Of a stretch of DNA of 9,031 bases, positions 1-5,639 are shown piece after piece. The notes under the pieces were generated by a model, which saw only the letters and a program-made list of their open reading frames with translations, was not told the DNA's origin and ran no database searches. The stretch comes from Chloroflexota bacterium (GTDB lineage Bacteria > Chloroflexota > Anaerolineae > B4-G1): contig QMOE01000058.1 in assembly GCA_003648125.1 (NCBI GenBank), positions 1-9,031 on the forward strand, read 5' to 3'. Position numbers and translations under genes: made by a program. Every line of letters begins with the position of its first letter. Position 1 is the first letter of the stretch.

Positions 1-40
1 CCAAATTCGCCGCAAAAGCCGCTCGCTTGGTTTCGATACA

Positions 41-55
41 GCCCTTCGGGCCTAC
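41..55 (-). repeat. REP-like GTAG-hairpin A
   Basis: On the minus strand, GTAG (55-52) directly abuts the hairpin GCCC-GAA-GGGC (51-41). The stem is only 4 bp but all G/C. A weak outer pairing, TGGTT (28-32) with AACCA (58-62), encloses it. I recall similar sequences as dispersed repeats in actinobacterial genomes, but cannot verify that here. Taken alone this copy is weak; its support comes from the five other GTAG-hairpins in the window. Confidence 0.4.
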
Positions 56-139
56 TCAACCAGCGCTCGCTGCTGCGCAGTCGTATCTGTGTTGGATTCT
101 CCCAAATCAAATGAAACACACCCGTTTCAAATGAGTTGG

Positions 140-163
140 GTAGGCGCGCTTTCCATAGCGCGC
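140..163 (+). repeat. REP-like GTAG-hairpin B, left half of an inverted pair
   Basis: GTAG at 140-143 is followed immediately by a perfect 7-bp stem, GCGCGCT (144-150) with AGCGCGC (157-163), around the loop TTCCAT (151-156). It overlaps hairpin C on the opposite strand by three bases. In REP elements of enterobacteria and pseudomonads the GTAG/GGAG tetranucleotide 5' of the hairpin is recognised by the RAYT transposase; applying that here is an inference. Confidence 0.55.
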
Positions 164-183
164 GGTATGGAAACCGCGTCTAC
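161..183 (-). repeat. REP-like GTAG-hairpin C, right half of an inverted pair
   Basis: Read on the minus strand: GTAG (183-180), one base (A), then stem CGCGGT (178-173), loop TTCCAT (172-167) and ACCGCG (166-161). On the plus strand the loop reads ATGGAA, the exact reverse complement of hairpin B's loop. An alternative 8-bp pairing TTTCCATA (150-157) with TATGGAAA (166-173) is therefore also possible. Hairpins B and C together resemble a minimal BIME, two REPs in inverted orientation. Confidence 0.55.
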
Positions 184-218
184 TTCTAACCGAAATGAAA
201 CGCACTCAAATCATTTAT

Positions 219-251
219 GGTGTCGGCACTTTCAGGAAAGTGCCGGGCACC
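219..251. repeat. Imperfect hairpin repeat, copy 1
   Basis: A perfect 9-bp stem CGGCACTTT (224-232) / AAAGTGCCG (237-245) with loop CAGG is extended across a small bulge by GGTG (219-222) pairing with CACC (248-251). Its right arm, positions 236-252, is identical over 17 bases to 8329-8345 ahead of bioY, so this is a dispersed repeat family. No GTAG abuts either end of this hairpin. Confidence 0.6.
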
Positions 252-254
252 TGA

Positions 255-273
255 GTAGCACGCTTGTAGCGTG
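255..273 (+). repeat. REP-like GTAG-hairpin D
   Basis: GTAG (255-258) directly abuts the perfect 6-bp stem CACGCT (259-264) / AGCGTG (268-273) with loop TGT. It begins three bases after the hairpin at 219-251. The same stem sequence reappears at 4316-4332 in the fabF leader with a different loop and without GTAG. Confidence 0.5.
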
Positions 274-325
274 ACAGATCAAAATTGCTCCTGCCCCAAG
301 GTATTGAGATGATGCCTTTCGGGTT

Positions 326-3300
326 TCACATTCCCTTGTACTCGGTGTGAGCATAGCCCCAGCCTTTCATTCTTTCCACTTCTAGCTCCATCCCCAGTCG
401 GGCAAAGAGATCCCGTGCTTTCTGCCACGCCGCTTCCCCTCGCGCCAGGTCTCCCTGGTCCATCTCGTACTTGGCCCACTCGCGTAGCGTGCGTGCTCGT
501 TCTCCCTCGGCTCCGATCTCAGTAAAGACACGGGAGCTTTCGGTGAAGCAGGCCGCCGCATCGTAAGCCTGGTCGCCGATGGTGATAGACCTTGCTGCTT
601 GTGCCAGTGCCATTCCCAGGATGCGCCACGCGCCTCCGACGAGGGTCGGCGCTCCCACTCCCTGCCCCAGTGCCAGCGCCCGCTGCGCCGTCGTCAGTGA
701 TTCGTCCACTTTGCCCTGCCCCAAACACGCCTCTGCCAGGAAGCGATACGTGCTAGATAACCAGCCGCCTTGCCCGGCGATCTCGGCCCAGCGGATGATC
801 CGCCGCAGGTCGTACTCGGCGACGCGGTATTCCCCCATCCCGACCCGTGCACCGTCCAGGTTACTGAGAAATGCCATTTCTGCGTTCCGGTTCCCGGTCT
901 CGTAGGCGATCTTTAACGCCTCCTGACAGAGAGCAACGGTGGCGCTATAGTCTCCTCGCAAACGGGCGTGGTAGCCCAGATGGTTCAGCATTGCCCCTAT
1001 TCTCTCCCGGTCGCCCAATTCTTGATACAGCGCTATCGCCCTGGTATTATAACGAGCGGCGTTTCCGTGATGCCCCAACAGGCTATTCACACCGCCGAGC
1101 AGGTTCAGGCTGTCCGCTATCTCGCGCCGGGCGTTCAGTTCGCTGCTGAGTGCCAGCGCCTGTTCGCCCAACTCTAGCGCCGCTTTGGCGTCCCCTAACC
1201 TGTAAAAGCCCCACCCTTTCCTGAACAAGGCCCTCGCCAGTTCTGCTTTCGCGGCGTCGCCCGCCTCCCGCGCGCGGCGAGAAATGTCCTCCGCCTGGCT
1301 TGCGCTTTCCAGCGCGGCGGGATAGTCACCCTGAGCATCCTGCGTTGTGGATAGCCTGTTCCACGCCCACGCCTGCGCTATCACGTCTCCGCTGACTTCC
1401 GCCGCCTCCCGCATCGCCGTGCACGCTTCCGCCGCCTCTGCGTATCGGGCTTGCCATAGCAGCATCTCGGCCAGCCCTTCGTACAAGGAGATTTGCTGCG
1501 CCGTGTAGGCTTTGGAAATCTCATCAGACAGCAACAGAGCCAATGCTTTCTGGTAGTAGCCGATGGCTACCTCCGGCGCGTAGGTGTTCCGAGCCTGTTT
1601 GCCGGCCCGTCCATACCATCCCGCTGCCTGGATCGTCTCGTCGGCGTACTCATAGTGCTCCCCGATCAGTCCGGCGTACTCCCCCACCCGCTCCCCGCCG
1701 CGCTCGAACAACCATGCCGCTACCTGCGCGTGATACGCCCGCCGCAGTCGCTTGAGCACGCTCTCGTAGGTGACGTCGTGCAGGATGGCGTGCTTGAATA
1801 TGTATTCCCGCTCCCCGGCGAACGCCGAGTCGTCCCGGCGGAAGATCAACTCCTTCTTGCACAACGCCTGCAACGCGGCGCTAATCTCGCCCCGGTCTAT
1901 ACGCTTGCCAACAGATTCACAGATCCGCACTAGCGCGCCCTCCCAGAACACCCGGCCCACTACCGACGCGCGTTGCAACATCTCACGTTCAGTTGGTTGG
2001 AGCCGGTCCAGCCGCGCCTGAAGCACGCCGACTATTGTCGGTGACACTCGTATCTCGGTCAACCGCTCTGGCCTCACCTGCCATTGCTCCGCGCCCGTCA
2101 CGATGGCCCCATCCTCGATCAAAACCTTGATGAATTCTTCGATGTAGAACGGGTTCCCTTCCGCCCGGCTCAGGATCAGTTCTTGCAGGCTGTCCGGTAC
2201 TTGATCTACCCGGCACAGTATCTCGGCCACTAACTGAGCGCTGCTTTCTTCCGAGAGGGGAGCGAGTTCCAGGCGCGTGTACGCTGTCTGTCTCTCACCC
2301 CACGATGGACGGCGCTCGAAGAGAGAGGGCCGGGCCAGGCAGACGATCAACAGGGGCACCTGACGACACTCGCGGGCCAGGTGGTCAATCAAATCCAGCG
2401 AACCTTCGTTAGCCAGGTGAATGTCCTCCAGAAATACCACCGTTGGGCCGCGCCGGGCCACTGCCGTAAAGAACTGAGTGATGTAATAAAAGGCACGGTC
2501 GCGGATCTGGCGCGCGTCGCCGAGGATCCCTCGCAGGTACGGGCTGGCGGAAAAGTCGAATCCGATCAGGTGGCCGATAAAATGTGCCTTTTCCACCCCG
2601 TCCGCTCCCATAAACTCGGTGATGCCGCGCTCTAGCTTTTCTCGCGCCACGATAGCCGGGTCGTTGTCCTGGATCTCGAAACGGAACGAGAAAAAGTCGC
2701 GGATGAGAAAGTAGGGCATGCTGCTCATCTTCTCGTCGGCCCGTCCCTTAAAATGTGATATTCTTTCCAGCAGCAGCGCGATCCAGCTATCGAACTCGTA
2801 CAGCAGGCGGGATTTACCCACGCCCGCTTCACCCACGACGGTGATGACCTGGGCTTTTCTCGTCTCCATCACCGTGCGCAGAGCCTCTTGCAGTTGCGCC
2901 AATTCTGTCTCTCGTCCCACCATCCGCGTCTTGACGCCTTCCACTCCCCGGCTGGCGATCCGGAAAGCGCGCGGTCTGGCCTGCAACACCACGTAGACTG
3001 GAACAGGTTCGGCCTTGCCCTTGACGGTGATCGGCTCCTTCATCCACACGCTAAAGACGCCCCGCACGCGGCGGTAGGTAGCGTGCGAGATGAGGATTCC
3101 CCTCGCGGGCGCTGCTTCTTGCAGTCGCTGCGCCAGATTGACCGTGTCCCCCATCGCCGTATATTCGGCGGTCGTTCCCACCACGCCCAGCAGCACGGGG
3201 CCGGTGTGAATTCCTATTCGGATAGAGATGGGGGGTTTCGACTCGCCAATCTCTAAATTCCAATCCTCGGTCTCTCTTTGCATCGCCAATGCCGTGCGGA

Positions 3301-3664
3301 CCGCCCGTTCCGGGTCATCCTCGTGCGCGGCTGGCGCACCAAAGATAGCCATCACCGCGTCCCCCATGTGCTTGTCAATCGTGCCCCCGTGGGCTATGAT
3401 CACTCCGTCCAGACGCGCCCAGATAGCGTTCATCACGTCGCGTACTTCTTCGGGGTCCATCATCTCAGACATAGCCGTGAAGCCGGAGATGTCGGCAAAG
3501 AGGACGGTGACCTGTTTGCGCTGCTCGACCGCGCGCTGTGCTTCCAGCACGGCCAATTTTTCGCGCGCGGCGGCTACCATCGTATCCACCACATCGTCGC
3601 CCAGGGCAGCGCGTTGTTCATCGAGCGCTGCGATTGCTCGTTCAAGTTCTTTGCGTTCTGTCAT
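326..3664 (-). CDS. Class III (IIIb) adenylate cyclase with STAND/AAA ATPase domain and TPR array
   Basis: A predicted cytoplasmic signalling protein of 1112 residues that should make cAMP from ATP. A short helical N-terminus (1-47) leads into the cyclase domain (about 48-228). All catalytic positions are visible: metal aspartates Asp58 (LFADISGF) and Asp102 (KHMGD), the substrate-specifying pair Lys98 and Thr169, and transition-state residues Asn176 and Arg180 (TVNLAQR). A Lys/Thr pair marks class IIIb. An ATPase domain follows (about 249-520) with Walker A GEAGVGKS (278-285), Walker B VFLED ending at Asp414, and a GNP motif (503-505) typical of STAND NTPases. Helical TPR-like repeats fill about 680-1095. 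No signal peptide or membrane segment is seen. The architecture resembles mammalian soluble adenylyl cyclase but has one cyclase domain, so activity would need a homodimer. I chose the ATG at 3664 because GGAGG lies 7 nt upstream; the open frame extends to a GTG at 3787 without a well-spaced site. Product class is secure; the signal it senses is unknown. Confidence 0.9.
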   Translation of the reverse strand: MTERKELERAIAALDEQRAALGDDVVDTMVAAAREKLAVLEAQRAVEQRKQVTVLFADISGFTAMSEMMDPEEVRDVMNAIWARLDGVIIAHGGTIDKHMGDAVMAIFGAPAAHEDDPERAVRTALAMQRETEDWNLEIGESKPPISIRIGIHTGPVLLGVVGTTAEYTAMGDTVNLAQRLQEAAPARGILISHATYRRVRGVFSVWMKEPITVKGKAEPVPVYVVLQARPRAFRIASRGVEGVKTRMVGRETELAQLQEALRTVMETRKAQVITVVGEAGVGKSRLLYEFDSWIALLLERISHFKGRADEKMSSMPYFLIRDFFSFRFEIQDNDPAIVAREKLERGITEFMGADGVEKAHFIGHLIGFDFSASPYLRGILGDARQIRDRAFYYITQFFTAVARRGPTVVFLEDIHLANEGSLDLIDHLARECRQVPLLIVCLARPSLFERRPSWGERQTAYTRLELAPLSEESSAQLVAEILCRVDQVPDSLQELILSRAEGNPFYIEEFIKVLIEDGAIVTGAEQWQVRPERLTEIRVSPTIVGVLQARLDRLQPTEREMLQRASVVGRVFWEGALVRICESVGKRIDRGEISAALQALCKKELIFRRDDSAFAGEREYIFKHAILHDVTYESVLKRLRRAYHAQVAAWLFERGGERVGEYAGLIGEHYEYADETIQAAGWYGRAGKQARNTYAPEVAIGYYQKALALLLSDEISKAYTAQQISLYEGLAEMLLWQARYAEAAEACTAMREAAEVSGDVIAQAWAWNRLSTTQDAQGDYPAALESASQAEDISRRAREAGDAAKAELARALFRKGWGFYRLGDAKAALELGEQALALSSELNARREIADSLNLLGGVNSLLGHHGNAARYNTRAIALYQELGDRERIGAMLNHLGYHARLRGDYSATVALCQEALKIAYETGNRNAEMAFLSNLDGARVGMGEYRVAEYDLRRIIRWAEIAGQGGWLSSTYRFLAEACLGQGKVDESLTTAQRALALGQGVGAPTLVGGAWRILGMALAQAARSITIGDQAYDAAACFTESSRVFTEIGAEGERARTLREWAKYEMDQGDLARGEAAWQKARDLFARLGMELEVERMKGWGYAHTEYKGM

Positions 3665-3671
3665 AGCGCGG

Positions 3672-3676
3672 CCTCC
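3672..3676 (-). promoter_or_regulatory. Ribosome binding site of the cyclase gene
   Basis: On the minus strand this reads GGAGG and ends 7 nt before the ATG at 3664. It decides the start in favour of 3664 over the upstream GTG at 3787, where a GAGG abuts the start codon with no spacing. Confidence 0.7.
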
Positions 3677-3837
3677 AGCCACGATGTGATACTCCAACAT
3701 CGAAAATCCCCGCGCACGACGAGTGCCTTCCCACAGGCGTCGGTGGCAGGTTGGCCAGTTTGTAACCAGGGTGAAAACATCCTCCACCCTCGCTTGGGTA
3801 CAGATCTGATAGGAAATGACATGTTGGTTAGTTTATA

Positions 3838-4014
3838 ATTAATGACTCTACTGAAAAAACTAGGAATTTCACCACAGAGATTTTAAACTTGGCCTTGAAA
3901 AAAATTAACTTTTGGACGCGCAAAGTGAAATTTTCTTGAACTAAACATTAAATTTTCTCCGTGTCCTCTGTGTCCCTGTGGTTAGATGACCTTTTTTCAG
4001 GGGGAGTCATTAAT
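3838..4014. mobile_element. AT-rich MITE-like element with imperfect terminal inverted repeats
   Basis: ATTAATGACTC (3838-3848) is matched by its exact complement GAGTCATTAAT (4004-4014). After 2-3 unpaired bases, CTGAAAAAA (3851-3859) pairs with TTTTTTCAG (3992-4000), and further in ACCACAG (3871-3877) pairs with CTGTGGT (3976-3982). That gives 27 paired bases in three blocks at the two ends of a 177-bp segment. The interior is strikingly AT-rich (23 G+C in 80 bases at 3881-3960) against the GC-rich genes on both sides, and it has no open frame. GTGTCC is repeated at 3961-3966 and 3970-3975. I see no clear target-site duplication. It could be a non-autonomous mobile element or an intergenic dispersed repeat; the terminal symmetry is seen directly, mobility is inferred. 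Confidence 0.5.
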
Positions 4015-4030
4015 ACGTTAACAGTCATCA

Positions 4031-4043
4031 TGAACCAGGTTCA
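4031..4043. promoter_or_regulatory. Operator-like 13-bp palindrome
   Basis: TGAACC-A-GGTTCA is a perfect 6-bp inverted repeat around a single central base. The arms are too close together to form a hairpin, which suits a dimeric protein-binding site. It lies between two divergent genes, where an operator could act on either. It resembles the Gram-positive LexA box GAAC-N4-GTTC but has a 3-base spacer instead of four. No regulator gene is nearby, so the function is unassigned. Confidence 0.3.
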
Positions 4044-4060
4044 CCCTCAAGGACGAAAAT

Positions 4061-4083
4061 GTAGGTCACGTTGAAAACGTGAC
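4061..4083 (+). repeat. REP-like GTAG-hairpin E
   Basis: GTAG (4061-4064) directly abuts a perfect 8-bp stem, GTCACGTT (4065-4072) with AACGTGAC (4076-4083), around the loop GAA. It is one of the longest perfect stems among the GTAG-hairpins here. It sits between the AT-rich element and the fabF leader. Confidence 0.55.
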
Positions 4084-4252
4084 AACTCTCCGTCACTGAT
4101 CGGGTGACCGGGCCTGGAGATGAGAACAATCGGTGAGCATTAAAGCGTCACCACTTGTATTATATACCACAACTGCCGTTTTAGGGAAGCAAGTGCGGGT
4201 CAAAGGGTGTCCATCAAATTTTTGCGCTTGGTGGCGGATCTTGCCTGGGAAC

Positions 4253-4266
4253 GCGGGCATCCCCGC
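4253..4266. repeat. Leader hairpin 1 upstream of fabF
   Basis: A perfect stem GCGGG (4253-4257) / CCCGC (4262-4266) with loop CATC. It is the first of three closely packed hairpins in the 140 bases before fabF. Function is unknown; it may be a dispersed repeat rather than a regulatory structure. Confidence 0.35.
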
Positions 4267-4274
4267 CGAGGAAG

Positions 4275-4295
4275 GGGCGAGGCAGTGCCTCGCCC
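4275..4295. repeat. Leader hairpin 2 upstream of fabF, 9-bp perfect stem
   Basis: GGGCGAGGC (4275-4283) pairs perfectly with GCCTCGCCC (4287-4295) around the loop AGT. With nine base pairs, almost all G/C, this would be a very stable RNA hairpin if transcribed. No T-run follows, so it is not a standard intrinsic terminator. I recall similar GGCGAGGCA palindromes as dispersed intergenic repeats, unverified here. Confidence 0.5.
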
Positions 4296-4315
4296 TCACG
4301 ACAGGTCAAGATGAC

Positions 4316-4332
4316 CACGCTCCGCCAGCGTG
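4316..4332 (+). repeat. Leader hairpin 3 upstream of fabF, sharing its stem with GTAG-hairpin D
   Basis: CACGCT (4316-4321) pairs with AGCGTG (4327-4332) around CCGCC, then comes A-C and four Ts (4335-4338). The stem, plus the following AC, is the same as in the hairpin at 259-273. The short T-run makes it faintly terminator-like, so it could act as an attenuator, but the stem and T-run are both short and I do not call a terminator. Confidence 0.35.
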
Positions 4333-4382
4333 ACTTTTACCCCTCGGCGGTGTTACTACCTCTGAAACCAATCACTGGACAT

Positions 4383-4388
4383 GGAGGT
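4383..4388 (+). promoter_or_regulatory. Ribosome binding site of fabF
   Basis: GGAGGT lies 6 nt before the GTG at 4395. It selects that GTG as the fabF start over the upstream in-frame ATG at 4311. Confidence 0.75.
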
Positions 4389-4394
4389 ACACTC

Positions 4395-5639
4395 GTGAGA
4401 AAACGTATTGTTGTCACCGGCTTTGGCGCGGTCACCCCCCTGGGGAACGACGTGCCGACGATGTGGGAGGCGCTCATCGCCGGGCGCAGCGGGATGGGGC
4501 GGATCACCCTGTTCGACCCCTCGAATTTAGAGGTACAGATTGCCGCCGAGGTCAAAGACTTTGATCCGGTAGCGCTCTTTGGCCGCCGCGTGGCGCGCCG
4601 TAATGACCGCTTTACCCTCTTCGCCCTGGAAGCGGCCCGTCAAGCCCTCGCCGAGGCCGGTCTGTCGTTCGACGACGAGTCGAGCCAGACCGTCGGCGCG
4701 ATCATCGGCAGCGCCATCGGCGGTGTGACCACCTTGCTCAAGAACTATGACATCCTCCGAGCATCCGGCCCCCGCCGCGTCAGCCCTTTTATGACCCCGA
4801 TGATGATGCCCAACGCGGCCTCTGCTATGGTCGCCATCACCTATAGCCTGCGCGGCCCCAATTTCTGTGTCGCCTCCGCCTGCGCTACCGGCTCTCACGC
4901 CATCGGAGAGGCGGCCGAGGTGATCCGGCGAGGGGACGCAGAGGTGATGCTCTGCGGCGGCAGCGAGGCGGTCGTTGACGCTCTCGCCCTCTCCGCCTTC
5001 AAGAATATGGGGGCGGTCTCCACCCGCAACGACGAGCCGCAGCGCGCCAGCCGCCCCTTTGATGCCAAACGAGATGGCTTTGTGATGGGCGAGGGAGCGG
5101 GCGTGCTGGTGCTGGAAAGCCTGGAACACGCCCGGCGGCGGGGGACCGGTATCCACGCCGAACTGATCGGCTACGGAGGGAGCGCCGACGCCACTCACAT
5201 CACCGCGCCCGACGAAGATGGAACCGGCGCGGCGCGGGCGATGGCCATGGCGCTTCAAGATGCCGAACTGGCTCCCGACGCAGTGGACTATATCAACGCT
5301 CACGGCACCAGTACGTCCCTCAACGACCGCATCGAGACGCGGGCCATCCGCACCGTCTTTAGGTCCCACGCCGACCGGCTGGCCGTCAGCTCCACCAAAT
5401 CTATGCTGGGCCACCTGATGGGCGCGGCCGGCGCGGTCGAGGCCATCGCTTGCATCAAGAGCCTGGAGACCGGCTGGGTACATCCCACCATCAACTATGA
5501 AACCCCCGACCCGGACTGTGATCTGGACTATGTGCCCAACCAGGCGCGGCGACTGGGGCCACAGGTGGCGCTCTCCAACTCTTTCGGTTTTGGTGGGCAC
5601 AACGGCTGCCTCGTCTTCCAGCGCTGGGAGGGGAGATGA
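4395..5639 (+). CDS. fabF: 3-oxoacyl-ACP synthase II (FabF, elongating condensing enzyme)
   Basis: FabF condenses malonyl-ACP with a growing acyl-ACP to give 3-oxoacyl-ACP in cytoplasmic type II fatty acid synthesis. From the GTG at 4395 the protein is 414 residues, the normal FabF length. The catalytic residues then fall at the same numbers as in E. coli FabF: nucleophile Cys163 (ASACATGSH), His303 (NAHGTSTSLND), Lys335 (SSTKS) and His340 (LGHLMGAAGAVEA). This agreement, with the GGAGGT site 6 nt upstream, makes the GTG start convincing; starting at the ATG at 4311 would add 28 residues unlike the family. The conserved N-terminus RKRIVVTGFGAVTPLG and C-terminal NSFGFGGHNG loop are intact. 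It is the first gene of a tightly packed operon and its stop overlaps fabH by four bases (ATGA at 5636). No acpP, fabD or fabG is adjacent, so those must be elsewhere. The Cys-His-His triad separates it from FabH and thiolases. Confidence 0.95.
   Translation: MRKRIVVTGFGAVTPLGNDVPTMWEALIAGRSGMGRITLFDPSNLEVQIAAEVKDFDPVALFGRRVARRNDRFTLFALEAARQALAEAGLSFDDESSQTVGAIIGSAIGGVTTLLKNYDILRASGPRRVSPFMTPMMMPNAASAMVAITYSLRGPNFCVASACATGSHAIGEAAEVIRRGDAEVMLCGGSEAVVDALALSAFKNMGAVSTRNDEPQRASRPFDAKRDGFVMGEGAGVLVLESLEHARRRGTGIHAELIGYGGSADATHITAPDEDGTGAARAMAMALQDAELAPDAVDYINAHGTSTSLNDRIETRAIRTVFRSHADRLAVSSTKSMLGHLMGAAGAVEAIACIKSLETGWVHPTINYETPDPDCDLDYVPNQARRLGPQVALSNSFGFGGHNGCLVFQRWEGR

Larger units (their letters stand above)
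1..325. other. Gene-free intergenic region rich in palindromes
   Basis: I see no credible gene here. The only short open frame (89-274) runs straight through hairpins and has no ribosome binding site. The region holds four GTAG-hairpins (41-55, 140-163, 161-183, 255-273), one longer imperfect hairpin (219-251) and a 6-bp hairpin at 112-129 (TGAAAC/GTTTCA). There is also a degenerate direct repeat: AAATGAAACACAC at 109-121 and AAATGAAACGCAC at 193-205 match at 12 of 13 bases, and each is followed by TCAAAT (127-132, 206-211). The cyclase gene ends at 326, so this is its downstream flank. No hairpin followed by a T-run on the minus strand stands out as a terminator for it. Confidence 0.75.
3665..4394. 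other. Divergent intergenic region between the cyclase gene and fabF
   Basis: About 730 bp separate the two divergent starts. I find no gene: the small frames at 4093-4299 (minus) and 4133-4333 (plus) overlap each other and carry no recognisable domain. In order it holds the AT-rich inverted-repeat element (3838-4014), the 13-bp palindrome (4031-4043), GTAG-hairpin E (4061-4083) and three hairpins (4253-4332) ahead of fabF. Both promoters must lie here. A TATTAT/TATATA stretch at 4158-4166 is a possible -10 for fabF, and TATAAA on the minus strand near 3837-3832 for the cyclase, but neither has a convincing -35 partner, so I do not call them. Confidence 0.6.

Noticed and set aside
89..274. 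61-codon plus-strand frame in the left intergenic region
   Set aside because: It is built from repeat and hairpin sequence, has no ribosome binding site and resembles no protein I know.
1..325. CRISPR array
   Set aside because: The repeats are palindromes of differing sequence at irregular spacing, with no constant repeat and spacer pattern and no cas gene.
1493..1933. 146-codon plus-strand frame inside the cyclase gene
   Set aside because: Antisense to the well-supported TPR/ATPase region; its composition is that of a codon-bias shadow and no ribosome site supports it.
3665..3787. N-terminal extension of the cyclase to the GTG at 3787
   Set aside because: No properly spaced ribosome site there, the added residues are not family-like, and GGAGG sits 7 nt before the ATG at 3664.
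4031..4043. LexA (SOS) box
   Set aside because: The half-sites look similar but the spacer is 3 bases instead of 4 and neither flanking gene is an SOS gene.
4093..4333. Two overlapping small frames on opposite strands in the fabF leader
   Set aside because: They run through hairpins, conflict with each other, and have no ribosome site or family features.
4311..4394. Upstream ATG start giving fabF 28 more residues
   Set aside because: The GTG at 4395 has GGAGGT 6 nt upstream and puts Cys163/His303/Lys335/His340 at the E. coli numbers.
4527..5600. Long 357-codon open frame on the minus strand
   Set aside because: It lies fully antisense to fabF, whose catalytic residues and length are textbook; the frame is a by-product of high GC and has no recognisable domain.
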